NCBI RefSeq assembly: GCF_010894435.1
Contig: NZ_JAAIXZ010000003.1
Span: 124,001-188,000, forward strand
DNA: 64,000 nt
Source of the DNA: Pyxidicoccus trucidator
Lineage (GTDB): Bacteria > Myxococcota > Myxococcia > Myxococcales > Myxococcaceae
Reading direction: 5' to 3'
The notes below the pieces were generated by a model. That model saw nothing but the letters and a program-made list of their open reading frames with translations. It had not been told where the DNA came from and did not search any database. This document shows positions 17,383-26,016 of this stretch, one piece after another. The translations under genes and the position numbers were made by a program. The stretch's first letter is position 1. Each line of letters opens with the position of its first letter.

Positions 17383-20238
17383 ATGCCGCAGCACCTCTTC
17401 GCTTCCTCTCCGCCCCGGGCCCGCGTGCTCCTATCCCTGCTGCTGGGGGCGCTGCTCACCGGCTGCCCGGACGACCCCGAGCCCGAGCCCACGCCGGACC
17501 CCATCCCCTGGGCCGCCGTGGCGCGGACCCGGCCGGAGGCGCTGCTCTCCATCTCCGGCCGCTCGGCGACGGACGTGTGGGCGGTGGGCGCGGACCGGGG
17601 CCGGGGGCCCACGGTGCTGCACTTCGACGGGAGCGCCTGGAGCGAGCTGGCCACCGGCCTGCGCGGTGACTTGTGGTGGGTGCACGCCTTCCGGGACGGC
17701 CCGGTGCTGATGGCCGGAGGCAGCGCCACCATCCTCCGTTACGAGAATGGCGCCTTCACCCGCATGCGCACGCCGGGCCTGGCGCGGCACACGGTGTATG
17801 GCGTGTGGGGCTCGCGCCCGGATGACGTGTACGCCGTGGGCAGCGTGGCGGGCCGCAGCGGCTTCGTCTGGCACTACGACGGCACGGCGTGGAGTGAGCT
17901 GTCCCTGCCGCTCGCGGCCCTGCCGCGCACGGTTGACGGAGACATCCCCGGCTTCTTCAAGGTGTGGGGCACTGGCGGTGACGTGTACGTGGTGGGCGCG
18001 CAGGGCGTGGTGATGCGCTCGCGCGGGGGCGGCGCCTTCGCGGTGGTGCCCACGGGCACCACCAGCCGCCTCTTCACGGTGCACGGCGGCGGCGGCACGG
18101 TGGTGGTGGTGGGCGGCGAGGGCCAGGGCGAAATCCTGGAGCTGGACGAGGCGGCAGGCCGCTTCGTGAGCCGCGCTCCCGAGGGCTGCCCGCTGCTGCA
18201 AGGGGTGTCCATCTCCGGGGACGGCAGCGGCTGGGCCTCGGGCTCCCGGGGTGAGCTGTACCAGCGCGCGGGTGGACGGTGGACGCGCGTGGAGCAGGAC
18301 GCTCCGGTGCAGGTGGAGTCGCTGCACGCGACGTGGACGGACCCCGAGGGCGGGGTGTGGGCGGTGGGTGGCAACGTGCTATCGGGCACGCTGGACTCCG
18401 GCGTGCTGCTGCACCGGGGCGTGGAAGTGGCCCTGGTGCCCGAGGTGGTCGTCACGCCTCCGGCCCCCGCCACCTGTCCCGCGGCGGCGGTGGACCCGAA
18501 GCAGACGGGCACCATCGCCCGCCGGTGGAACGAGCAGATTCTGGGCGCCATCCGCCGCGACGTCCCCCGGCCGACGGTGCACGCGCGCAACCTGTACCAC
18601 CTGTCCGCGGCCATGTGGGACGCGTGGGCCGCGTATGACGCGACGGCGGACGGCGTCTTCCTGCGTGAGAAGCACACCGCCACGGACGTGGCGGCGGCGC
18701 GCGCGGAGGCCGTCAGCTACGCCGCCTATCGCGTGCTCGCGCACCGCTACACCAAGGCCATTGGCGGGCCCACCTCCGCGGCGTGCTTCCGTGCCTTCAT
18801 GGAGCGGCTGGGCTACGCGCCGGACGACACCGTCACCACGGGCGACAGCGCGCGCGCGCTGGGCAACCGCATCGGCCAGGCCATCATCGACGCGGGCGCG
18901 GCCGACGGGGCCAACGAGCAGAACGACTACAAGGACACCACGGGCTTCACGTTCGTCAACACGCCGCTGGTGGTGGACTCGCCGACGCTGACGTTGGAGA
19001 ACCCCTCCGTGTGGCAGCCGCTCAACCTGGCGGTGTCCGTCACGCAGAACGGCATCATCACCTCCTCGGGTGTGCAGGGCTACATCGGCGCGCACTGGCG
19101 CCAGGTGACGCCGTTCGCCCTCACGCGGCCGCAGGGCGGAGGCATCTACCTGGACCCGGGCGCGCCGCCGGTGTTCGGCGCGGAGCTGCGCGCGCACGCG
19201 GTGGAGATTCTGCGCAAGGAGAGCTGGCTGGGCAGTGAAGAGCTGATGGACACGTCGCCCGGCATCGGCGGCCTGGGCAACAACAGCCTGGGCACCAACG
19301 ACGGCAACGGCCACCCCGTCAACCCCATCACCGGCCAGCCCTACGTGCCCCAGCTCGTGAAGCGCGGCGACTTCGGGCGCGTGCTGGCGGAGTTCTGGGC
19401 GGACGGCCCCAAGTCCGAGACGCCGCCGGGGCACTGGAACGTGCTCGCCAACGCCGTGTCGGACACGCCCGGCTACTCGCGGCGCCTGTTCGGCGCGGGC
19501 GCCGAGGTGGACCCGCTGGAGTGGGACGTGAAGGTGTACCTCGCGCTCAACGGCGCCGAGCATGACGCGGCCATCGTCGCCTGGGAGGTGAAGCGCGAGT
19601 TCCTCGGCGCGCGGCCCCTCACCCTCATCCGGTACATGGGCAAGCTGGGCCAGTCCACGGAGCCCGGTGGCCCGTCGTACCACGCGGACGGCCTGCCGCT
19701 GGTGTCGGGGCTCATCGAGGTGGTGACGGCGGAGAGCTCCGCGCCGGGCCAGCGGCACGCGCACCTGGCCCGCTTCCTGGGACAGGTGGTGGTGCACGCG
19801 TGGCGGGGTGAGCCGGGAGACCGCCGCAACGAGGTGGGAGGCTCCGGGTGGATTCGCGCGGTGGAGTGGATGCCCTACCAGCTGCGCACCTTCGTGACGC
19901 CCGCCTTCCCGGGCTTCATCTCCGGACACAGCACCTTCAGCCGCGCCGGCGCCGAGGTGCTCGCCGGCATCACCGGCAGCGCGTACTTCCCCGGCGGCCT
20001 GGGCGAGTTCGTCGCGGGCCGCGACGCCTACCTCACCTTCGAGCGCGGCCCGTCCACCGACGTGCGCCTGCAGTGGGCCACGTACTACGACGCCGCGGAC
20101 CAGGCCGGGCAGTCCCGGCTGTGGGGCGGCATCCACGTGACGCCGGATGACTTCGTCGGCCGCCGGCTGGGCAGCACGGTGGGGCAGACGGCCACGGCCC
20201 GGGCGCGGCGCTTCTTCGAGGGCACCGAGGTCCCCTGA
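17383..20238 (+). CDS. lipoprotein with kelch-like N-terminus and vanadium-haloperoxidase/PAP2-type C-terminus
   Basis: A 951-residue lipoprotein (lipobox LLGALLTGC). Residues about 45-360 hold propeller-like repeats with the DVWAVG and GTAWSEL pattern. From about 380 on it is a vanadium-dependent haloperoxidase-like domain. The complete PAP2/VHPO active-site set is present: K737-x6-R744-P (KREFLGARP), S847-G-H849 (FISGHSTFSRAG) and S911-R912-x5-H918 (SRLWGGIH). It should therefore bind vanadate or phosphate and could be a haloperoxidase or an acid phosphatase, acting at the cell surface. Phosphatase versus peroxidase cannot be told from sequence alone. Confidence 0.85.
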   Translation: MPQHLFASSPPRARVLLSLLLGALLTGCPDDPEPEPTPDPIPWAAVARTRPEALLSISGRSATDVWAVGADRGRGPTVLHFDGSAWSELATGLRGDLWWVHAFRDGPVLMAGGSATILRYENGAFTRMRTPGLARHTVYGVWGSRPDDVYAVGSVAGRSGFVWHYDGTAWSELSLPLAALPRTVDGDIPGFFKVWGTGGDVYVVGAQGVVMRSRGGGAFAVVPTGTTSRLFTVHGGGGTVVVVGGEGQGEILELDEAAGRFVSRAPEGCPLLQGVSISGDGSGWASGSRGELYQRAGGRWTRVEQDAPVQVESLHATWTDPEGGVWAVGGNVLSGTLDSGVLLHRGVEVALVPEVVVTPPAPATCPAAAVDPKQTGTIARRWNEQILGAIRRDVPRPTVHARNLYHLSAAMWDAWAAYDATADGVFLREKHTATDVAAARAEAVSYAAYRVLAHRYTKAIGGPTSAACFRAFMERLGYAPDDTVTTGDSARALGNRIGQAIIDAGAADGANEQNDYKDTTGFTFVNTPLVVDSPTLTLENPSVWQPLNLAVSVTQNGIITSSGVQGYIGAHWRQVTPFALTRPQGGGIYLDPGAPPVFGAELRAHAVEILRKESWLGSEELMDTSPGIGGLGNNSLGTNDGNGHPVNPITGQPYVPQLVKRGDFGRVLAEFWADGPKSETPPGHWNVLANAVSDTPGYSRRLFGAGAEVDPLEWDVKVYLALNGAEHDAAIVAWEVKREFLGARPLTLIRYMGKLGQSTEPGGPSYHADGLPLVSGLIEVVTAESSAPGQRHAHLARFLGQVVVHAWRGEPGDRRNEVGGSGWIRAVEWMPYQLRTFVTPAFPGFISGHSTFSRAGAEVLAGITGSAYFPGGLGEFVAGRDAYLTFERGPSTDVRLQWATYYDAADQAGQSRLWGGIHVTPDDFVGRRLGSTVGQTATARARRFFEGTEVP

Positions 20239-20247
20239 AAAAGCAAA

Positions 20248-20273
20248 GGGCCCCGGCGGTGAAGCCGGGGCCC
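20248..20273 (-). terminator. strong hairpin terminator between convergent genes
   Basis: A perfect 10-bp stem, GGGCCCCGGC/GCCGGGGCCC, closes a GGTGAA loop. On the minus strand it is followed by TTTGCTTTTT, which makes a classic intrinsic terminator for the lipoprotein gene that ends at 20299. It would also stop plus-strand transcription from the gene ending at 20238, though without a T-run in that direction. Confidence 0.88.
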
Positions 20274-20298
20274 TCGGGTGCTTCAAGTCACTTCGAGA

Positions 20299-20766
20299 CT
20301 AGACGGGGTTGCCGCAGAGGCACGTCCAGCTGCCGTTCGGCTCGCGCTCGGAGTCGCAGTAGTTGCCCGCGTCGTCGATACAGATGGGCGCGGGCTTCTG
20401 GATGCCCTCGCTGCCCTCCGAGCCCGCCATGAACGGGAACATGGTGATGCCCTTGGCATAGTCCGAGGGCGCCTTGCCCGTCTGGGACGCCGCTTCGACC
20501 AGCAGCGCGTCCAGGCTCATCACCCGGCTGCTCGGGCAGATGATGGTGATGGCGTTGAGGTCCAGGCCCTTCTCCACGCGGAAGCCCAGGTTGCTGTTCC
20601 GCATGTCCACCGTCACCTTGCCGTCCGGCGAGCCCGCCACCATCTCACCGATGGAGACCACCTCGCGGCCGTCCATGGTGACTTCCGGGGGCTGCTCGGT
20701 CGACTCGGTGCCACCACAGGCGATGAGGCCGACGCACGCAGCGGCCAGGGCGAGGTGCTTGAACAT
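20299..20766 (-). CDS. small lipoprotein of unknown function
   Basis: A 155-residue lipoprotein with a short signal peptide and lipobox VGLIACGG. The mature part opens with a charged linker (TESTEQPPEV), then a domain with MDGREVVSIGEMV and VDMRNSNLGFRVEKG. It ends in a Cys-rich tail (ICIDDAGNYC, SWTCLCGNPV) that may form disulfides. CTGGAG precedes the ATG. It is flanked by two near-identical hairpins (20248 and 20918). No family recognised. Confidence 0.68.
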   Translation of the reverse strand: MFKHLALAAACVGLIACGGTESTEQPPEVTMDGREVVSIGEMVAGSPDGKVTVDMRNSNLGFRVEKGLDLNAITIICPSSRVMSLDALLVEAASQTGKAPSDYAKGITMFPFMAGSEGSEGIQKPAPICIDDAGNYCDSEREPNGSWTCLCGNPV

Positions 20767-20917
20767 GCTGTTTCTCCAGTCCCCTTCACAGGGGGTGATA
20801 CACGAAGGGGTGTCTCACTTATCTTTCAGGGAAGGATAAGAAAGCAAGACCGTGGGGCGGGAAACTCCCGCTCGCGTGGGAACCTGTCCACCACCGTGCG
20901 CGGCGCCTGAGACGCGG

Positions 20918-20945
20918 CGGGCCTTGGCGGTGAAGCCGGGGCCCG
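20918..20945 (-). terminator. degenerate copy of the 20248 hairpin, probable terminator of the SDR gene
   Basis: CGGGCC (20918-20923) pairs with GGCCCG (20940-20945), with an inner GGC/GCC pairing. The segment differs from the 20248 hairpin at only two left-arm positions (CC to TT) over 26 bases. It lies just past the SDR stop on the minus strand. No T-run follows. Confidence 0.5.
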
Positions 20946-20967
20946 GATGACTCAGGCCATGTAGGCC

Positions 20968-21846
20968 CTACTCCTTGGATTCGCCGCCGAGGATGCGCGG
21001 CGCCGTCGCGCGGTGGAACCCCTCGTAAGGCTTGGAGGCGGTGGACTCGTCGAGCGGGTAGATCTTCGTGTTGCAGGACGCGCCACCGTCAATCTTGATG
21101 ACGTCCCCGGTAATGAAGGCGGCGGCGTCGGTGAGCAGGAAGACGATGGCGGCGCTCACCTCGGACTCGGTGGCGAGCCGCTGGAGGGGCACCTCCTTCT
21201 TGAGGAGGGGGATGAGCGCCTTGACGCCCTCGTCCTGGTAGCTGTCCATCCCACTCGAGGCCACCCAGCCGGGGGCCACGGCGTTGACGCGCACGGCGGA
21301 GGCGGCCCACTCGACGGCGGCCGTCTGGGTGAGGTTGAGCATGCCCATGCGCGCCGCGCCCGAGTGCCCCATGCCCGGCATGCCGCCCCACGAATCCGCG
21401 AGCATGTTGACGATGGAGCCACCGTGGCTGCTCATCGACTGGAGGTAGACTTCCCGCGCCATCAGGAAGCCGCCGGTGAGGTTGGTGGAGACGACGGCGT
21501 CGAAGCCCTTCTTGGAGATGGCGGCGAGGGGCGAGGGGAACTGCCCGCCGGCGTTGTTGACCAGGCCGTGGATGCGGCCGCGCGCGGCGACGATGCGGGC
21601 GACGGTGGCCTTCACGCCCTCCTCGTCGCGGATGTCGAGCACCTCCAGCGAGCACTCGCCGCCGTCCTCGCGCAGCTCCGCCGCGACGGCCTCCAGCTTG
21701 TCCTTCTTCCGGCCCACCAGGACGACGTGCGCGCCCAGCGAGGCCAGCTCGTGCGCGGTGCAGCGGCCGATGCCACTGCCGCCGCCCGTCACGACGATGG
21801 TGCGGTCCTTGAAACAGCCCGGTGCGAAGAGAGAGCGGTAGCCCAT
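20968..21846 (-). CDS. SDR oxidoreductase resembling peroxisomal trans-2-enoyl-CoA reductase, no YxxxK
   Basis: A 292-residue short-chain dehydrogenase. The cofactor loop IVVTGGGSGIGRCTAHEL, LVNNAGGQF and VNAVAPGWV mark the family. The usual Tyr-x3-Lys is absent: the aligned segment reads GHSGAARMGMLNLT, which is the pattern of mammalian PECR (trans-2-enoyl-CoA reductase). It is therefore probably an enoyl-CoA or dienoyl-CoA reductase. ATG 21846 follows GGAG. It lies 58 bp after the TetR gene on the same strand and opposite an AtuA/acyl-CoA carboxylase operon, which supports a role in acyl-CoA breakdown, similar in place to the SDRs AtuB/AtuG. Confidence 0.85.
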   Translation of the reverse strand: MGYRSLFAPGCFKDRTIVVTGGGSGIGRCTAHELASLGAHVVLVGRKKDKLEAVAAELREDGGECSLEVLDIRDEEGVKATVARIVAARGRIHGLVNNAGGQFPSPLAAISKKGFDAVVSTNLTGGFLMAREVYLQSMSSHGGSIVNMLADSWGGMPGMGHSGAARMGMLNLTQTAAVEWAASAVRVNAVAPGWVASSGMDSYQDEGVKALIPLLKKEVPLQRLATESEVSAAIVFLLTDAAAFITGDVIKIDGGASCNTKIYPLDESTASKPYEGFHRATAPRILGGESKE

Positions 21847-21904
21847 GTCAGCTCCAGAAGCGGCCACGGTGTGCACCGGGCCCGTGTTGGCGTGTTGAAG
21901 TGTG

Positions 21905-22540
21905 TCAGCTCCCGGCCTTGCGAGGCCGGCGTGCATCGAGCGCGGCGTCCAGCGTGAGCGCCCAGCGGTGGAGGACCTTCTTGCGTCGGGCGCTGTCGTC
22001 CCGCAGCAGGTTCGCCAGTGCGAGGCCGCGGATGAGGTCCAGCGTGCCCTGAATCAGCTCGCGCACCTCGGCGTCTCCGTCATCCACGTCGAGCAGCTTC
22101 ACCGTCAGCCGGTGGAACTCCCGGCCGGTGCGGGCCTCCAGGGGCTGGAGCTGTGCGCGCAGCTCCGGGTCCGCCACGGCGGCGACCCAGAGCTGCACGG
22201 CGGCGGTGAAGAGGGGGCTGGTGTAGATGCCCGCGAGCATGTGGAGGATGGCCTCCGTCCGCCGCTCGTCCGTCGGGAGCCGGGCCGCGCGGCGGAGCAC
22301 CTCCTCCACCTGCTGGCTGCCCACGTACTCCACGGCCGCCGCCACCAGGTCGGCGCGGGTGGGGAAGTGGTGCTGGCAGGCCCCGCGCGAGACGCCCGCG
22401 CGCTCGGCGATGACGGTCATGGTGGCGCCTGCCCACCCGAGCTCCGAGAGGGCGCTCAGGGCGGCCTCCATCAGACGCTGGCGCGTGACGCGGCTGCGCT
22501 CCTGCTCCTGCCTGCCCGTCGCGCCGGAGGACTCACTCAC
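21905..22540 (-). CDS. TetR-family regulator, likely repressor of the AtuA/carboxylase operon
   Basis: A 211-residue regulator from a GTG start at 22540. The N-terminal helix-turn-helix is standard TetR: TRQRLMEAALSALSELGWAG, then MTVIAERAGVSRGACQHHF. A ligand-binding helical domain follows. It is divergent from the AtuA gene, and a perfect AT-rich palindrome lies 25 bp before its start. In Pseudomonas, AtuR (TetR family) is divergent from atuA and represses the acyclic terpene operon, so the arrangement matches. The inducer would be an acyl-CoA, by inference. Confidence 0.85.
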   Translation of the reverse strand: MSESSGATGRQEQERSRVTRQRLMEAALSALSELGWAGATMTVIAERAGVSRGACQHHFPTRADLVAAAVEYVGSQQVEEVLRRAARLPTDERRTEAILHMLAGIYTSPLFTAAVQLWVAAVADPELRAQLQPLEARTGREFHRLTVKLLDVDDGDAEVRELIQGTLDLIRGLALANLLRDDSARRKKVLHRWALTLDAALDARRPRKAGS

Positions 22541-22565
22541 GGGGGCAGGATGGAAGTCGCGGGCG

Positions 22566-22591
22566 AAAAAAGCAAGCACGCTTGCTTTTTT
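22566..22591. promoter_or_regulatory. 26-bp palindromic operator between TetR gene and AtuA operon
   Basis: AAAAAAGCAAGC, an AC centre and GCTTGCTTTTTT form a perfect 12+2+12 inverted repeat. It is one of the few AT-rich stretches in the region and lies in the 124-bp divergent gap (TetR start 22540, AtuA start 22665). Length and symmetry fit a TetR dimer or dimer-of-dimers site controlling both directions. Confidence 0.82.
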
Positions 22592-22664
22592 ATGGGGTGG
22601 CGCCGACACTGCCTGGAGCTGGCTGGCGGCGTGGAGGGTCATGCCGCGGCTGGATGGAGAGTGC

Positions 22665-24383
22665 ATGAGCGCGTCCCCCCTGCGTGTTGGCAATGCCTCG
22701 GGCTTCTACGGAGACCGCTTCTCGGCGGTGAAGGAGATGCTGGAGGGCGGGCAGCTCGACGTCCTCACCGGCGACTACCTGGCCGAGCTGACGATGCTGA
22801 TTCTCGGCCGGGACAGGATGAAGGACCCGGCCACGGGCTTCGCGAAGACGTTCCTCCGGCAGATGGAGCAGTGTCTGGCGCTCGCGGTGGAGAAGCGGGT
22901 CAAGGTCGTCACCAACGCGGGTGGGCTGAACCCGGCGGGGCTCGCCGCCGCGCTGCGGGAGCTGGCCACCCGCCTGGGCGTGAAGGCCCAGATTGCGCAC
23001 GTCGAGGGGGATGACCTCTCCGGCAGCGCGGACGCGCTGGGGCTGGGCAGCCCGCTCACGGCCAACGCGTACCTGGGCGCATGGGGCATCGCCGAGTGCC
23101 TGCGCGCGGGCGCGGACATCGTCGTCACCGGGCGGGTGACGGACGCGTCGCTGGTGGTGGGCCCGGCGGCGGCGCACTTCGGCTGGAAGACGGACGACTG
23201 GGACCGGCTGGCCGGGGCCATGGTCGCCGGCCACGTGCTGGAGTGCGGGACGCAGGCCACGGGCGGCAACTACTCCTTCTTCACGGAGGTGGACGTCCGC
23301 CGTCCCGGCTTCCCTCTGGCTGAAATCCACGCGGACGGAAGCTCCGTCATCACCAAGCACGCGGGCACGGGCGGCGCGGTGACGGTGGACACGGTGCTCG
23401 CGCAGCTCGTCTATGAAATCACCGGAGCCCGGTACGCGGGGCCGGACGCGACGGCGCGCTTCGACAGCATCTCCCTGACGGAGGAGGGGAAGGACCGAGT
23501 CCGGATTTCGGGCGTGCGCGGCGAGCCGCCGCCTCCCACGGTGAAAGTGTGCCTCAACAACCTGGGCGGCTACCGCAACGAGGCGACGTTCGTCCTGGTG
23601 GGGCTCGACATCGAGGAGAAGGCCCGCCTCGTCCGTGAGCAGCTCTCCGCCGCCATGGTCCGCAAGCCGAAGGAAGTCCAGTGGACGCTGGTCCGCACGG
23701 ACCGCGAGGACGCGGCCACGGAGGAGCAGGCCGCCGCCTTCCTGCGCGTGGTGGTGAAGGACGCGGACGCGAAGCTGGTGGGGCGCGGCTTCAGTGGCGC
23801 GGCCGTGGAGCTGGCGCTGGGCAGCTACCCGGGCTTCACCATGACGGCGCCGCCGTCGGATGGCGCTCCGTATGGCGTCTACACGCCGGCCTATGTGGAG
23901 GCGGCAAAGGTCGAGCACGTCGCCGTGCTCCCCGACGGCACGCGCACCGTGATTGCGCCGCTGGCGCCGGAGAAGACGCTGGCGCTCGCGCCGGTGGAGC
24001 CGCCCGCGCTGCCGGCACCGCTGCCCTCGTCAGGCCCCACGCGCCGCGTGCCGCTGGGGCGCATCGTCGCCGCGCGCAGTGGTGACAAGGGCGGCACCGC
24101 GAACATCGGCGTCTGGGCGAGGTCGGACGAGGCGTGGCGCTGGCTGGTGCATGCGCTCACTCCGGAGAAGCTCCGCGAGCTGCTCCCCGAGGCGGCGGCC
24201 TTCCCCATGGAACGGCACGTCTTCCCGCACCTCCGGGGGCTGAACTTCGTCATCGACGGCCTGCTGGGCGAGGGCGTGTCGTCCTCGACGCGCTTCGACC
24301 CGCAGGGCAAGGCGCTGGGTGAGTGGCTCCGCTCGCGCCACATGGACATTCCCGAGTCGCTGCTCGGCGAAGGGCAGGGGTGA
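22665..24383 (+). CDS. atuA: AtuA-family protein (DUF1446) with C-terminal AtuA-like domain
   Basis: A 572-residue protein of the acyclic terpene utilization AtuA family. The N-terminal DUF1446 part has VGNASGFYGDRFSAVKEML, VTNAGGLNPAGLA, GADIVVTGRVTDASLVVGPA and ECGTQATGGNYSFF. A smaller C-terminal domain (about 465-565) carries ARSGDKGGTANIGVWARSDE. AtuA is needed for citronellol/geraniol breakdown in Pseudomonas, but its reaction is not known. The ATG at 22665 follows GGAG; another in-frame ATG is at 22641. It leads an operon with the carboxyltransferase 5 bp downstream. Confidence 0.88.
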   Translation: MSASPLRVGNASGFYGDRFSAVKEMLEGGQLDVLTGDYLAELTMLILGRDRMKDPATGFAKTFLRQMEQCLALAVEKRVKVVTNAGGLNPAGLAAALRELATRLGVKAQIAHVEGDDLSGSADALGLGSPLTANAYLGAWGIAECLRAGADIVVTGRVTDASLVVGPAAAHFGWKTDDWDRLAGAMVAGHVLECGTQATGGNYSFFTEVDVRRPGFPLAEIHADGSSVITKHAGTGGAVTVDTVLAQLVYEITGARYAGPDATARFDSISLTEEGKDRVRISGVRGEPPPPTVKVCLNNLGGYRNEATFVLVGLDIEEKARLVREQLSAAMVRKPKEVQWTLVRTDREDAATEEQAAAFLRVVVKDADAKLVGRGFSGAAVELALGSYPGFTMTAPPSDGAPYGVYTPAYVEAAKVEHVAVLPDGTRTVIAPLAPEKTLALAPVEPPALPAPLPSSGPTRRVPLGRIVAARSGDKGGTANIGVWARSDEAWRWLVHALTPEKLRELLPEAAAFPMERHVFPHLRGLNFVIDGLLGEGVSSSTRFDPQGKALGEWLRSRHMDIPESLLGEGQG

Positions 24384-24388
24384 GACAG

Positions 24389-26005
24389 ATGCCGAGAATC
24401 ACGTCGCGAATCGATTCGGCTTCCGAGGCCTTCAAGGCGCACCGCGCGGACATGCTCGCGCGAGTCGCCGAGCTGCGCGAGGTGGAGGCGAAGGTCCGCA
24501 ATACGGAGCTCAAGGCGCGCGAGAAGTTCCACAAGCGCGGCCAGTTGTTACCTCGTGAGCGGCTGATGCTCCTGCTGGACAGGGGCTCGCCGTTCCTGGA
24601 GCTGTCCACGCTGTGTGGCTTCGGCTACCACGACGACAGCGACGGCTCGCTGGCCGGAGGCAACAGCATCATCGGCATCGGCTACGTGTCCGGTGTGCGG
24701 TGCATGGTGTTCGTGAACAACTCCGCCATCAAGGGAGGTACAGCGTCGCCGTGGGGTGTGCAGAAGGCGCTGCGGGCGCAGGAGCTGGCGCTGGAGAACA
24801 AGCTGCCCATGGTGTCGCTGGTGGAGAGCGGCGGCGCCAACCTCATGTATCAGCAGGAAATCTTCATCCCCGGCGGGGAGACCTTCTACAACCAGTCGAA
24901 GCTGTCGGCGGCGGGCATTCCCCAGGTGACGGTGGTGCATGGCTCGAGCACCGCGGGCGGTGCGTACCTGCCGGGCCTGTCCGACTACGTGGTCATGGTG
25001 AAGAAGAAGGCCAAGGTCTTCCTGGCGGGCCCGCCGCTGCTCAAGGCCGCGACGGGCGAGATTGCCACCGACGAGGAGCTGGGCGGCGCGGAGATGCACG
25101 CCACGGTGGCGGGGACGGCGGACTACCTCGCCGAGGACGACGCGGACGCCATCCGCCTGGCGCGCGAAATCGTGGCGAAGCTCGGGTGGAACGCGCAGCT
25201 GGCTCGCGAGGAGCGGGCGCCATACGCGGAGCCCCTCTACTCCCCCGAGGAGCTGTGCGGCGCCGTCCCGGTGGACTACCGGAAGCCCTATGACTGCCGC
25301 GAGGTCATCGCGCGCATCGTCGACGGCTCCGAGTTCACCGGCTTCAAGGACGAGTACGACCCGCACACCGTCTGCGGACGCGCGAGCATCTTCGGGATGC
25401 CCATTGGCATCATCGGCAACAACGGTCCGATTACGCCGAAGGGCGCGACGAAGGCGGCGCAGTTCATCCAGCTCTGCTGCCAGTCGGACACGCCCATCCT
25501 GTATCTACAAAACACCACGGGCTACATGGTGGGCACGCAGCCGGAGCAGGCCGGAATCGTGAAGCACGGCGCGAAGATGATTCAGGCGGTGGCGAACGCG
25601 ACGGTGCCGCAGCTCACGGTGCTCATCGGCGGCGGGTTCGGCGCGGGCAACTACGGCATGTGCGGCCGGCCCTTCCACCCGCGCTTCATCTTCGCGTGGC
25701 CGAATGCGCGCACCGCCGTCATGGGCGGCGAGCAGGCGGCGAAGGTGATGTCGATTGTCTTCGGCGAGAAGCTCGCGAGGCAGGGTGAGGTCGTGGACGA
25801 GGAGGGGATTCGAGCGTTCTGCCAGCCCATCATCGACCAGTTCGACAAGGAGTCGCACCCGTTCAACTGCAGCGCGCGGCTGTTCGACGACGGGCTCATC
25901 GACCCGCGCGACACGCGGCGGGTCCTCGGATTCTCGCTGGCCGTGTGCCGCGAGGCGAAGCGGCGTGAGCTCAAGCCCAACACCTTCGGCGTGGCACGCC
26001 TGTGA
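24389..26005 (+). CDS. atuC: acyl-CoA carboxylase carboxyltransferase subunit (geranyl-/methylcrotonyl-CoA type)
   Basis: A 538-residue carboxyltransferase, the usual length for AtuC/MccB. Crotonase-like halves are clear: N half with MVSLVESGGANLMYQQEIF and HGSSTAGGAYLPGLSDYVV, C half with PILYLQNTTGYMVGTQPEQ and TVLIGGGFGAGNYGMCGRPF. The enzyme moves CO2 from biotin to the gamma carbon of an alpha,beta-enoyl-CoA. The order AtuA, carboxyltransferase, biotin subunit favours geranyl-CoA carboxylase over the leucine-pathway enzyme, but the two are hard to tell apart by eye, so the symbol is tentative. Confidence 0.85.
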   Translation: MPRITSRIDSASEAFKAHRADMLARVAELREVEAKVRNTELKAREKFHKRGQLLPRERLMLLLDRGSPFLELSTLCGFGYHDDSDGSLAGGNSIIGIGYVSGVRCMVFVNNSAIKGGTASPWGVQKALRAQELALENKLPMVSLVESGGANLMYQQEIFIPGGETFYNQSKLSAAGIPQVTVVHGSSTAGGAYLPGLSDYVVMVKKKAKVFLAGPPLLKAATGEIATDEELGGAEMHATVAGTADYLAEDDADAIRLAREIVAKLGWNAQLAREERAPYAEPLYSPEELCGAVPVDYRKPYDCREVIARIVDGSEFTGFKDEYDPHTVCGRASIFGMPIGIIGNNGPITPKGATKAAQFIQLCCQSDTPILYLQNTTGYMVGTQPEQAGIVKHGAKMIQAVANATVPQLTVLIGGGFGAGNYGMCGRPFHPRFIFAWPNARTAVMGGEQAAKVMSIVFGEKLARQGEVVDEEGIRAFCQPIIDQFDKESHPFNCSARLFDDGLIDPRDTRRVLGFSLAVCREAKRRELKPNTFGVARL

Positions 26006-26016
26006 GGACGGACCGC

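Noticed and set aside
20248-20273. Hairpin considered as a riboswitch
   Set aside because: A simple stem with a T-run on the minus strand after a gene end is explained by an intrinsic terminator.
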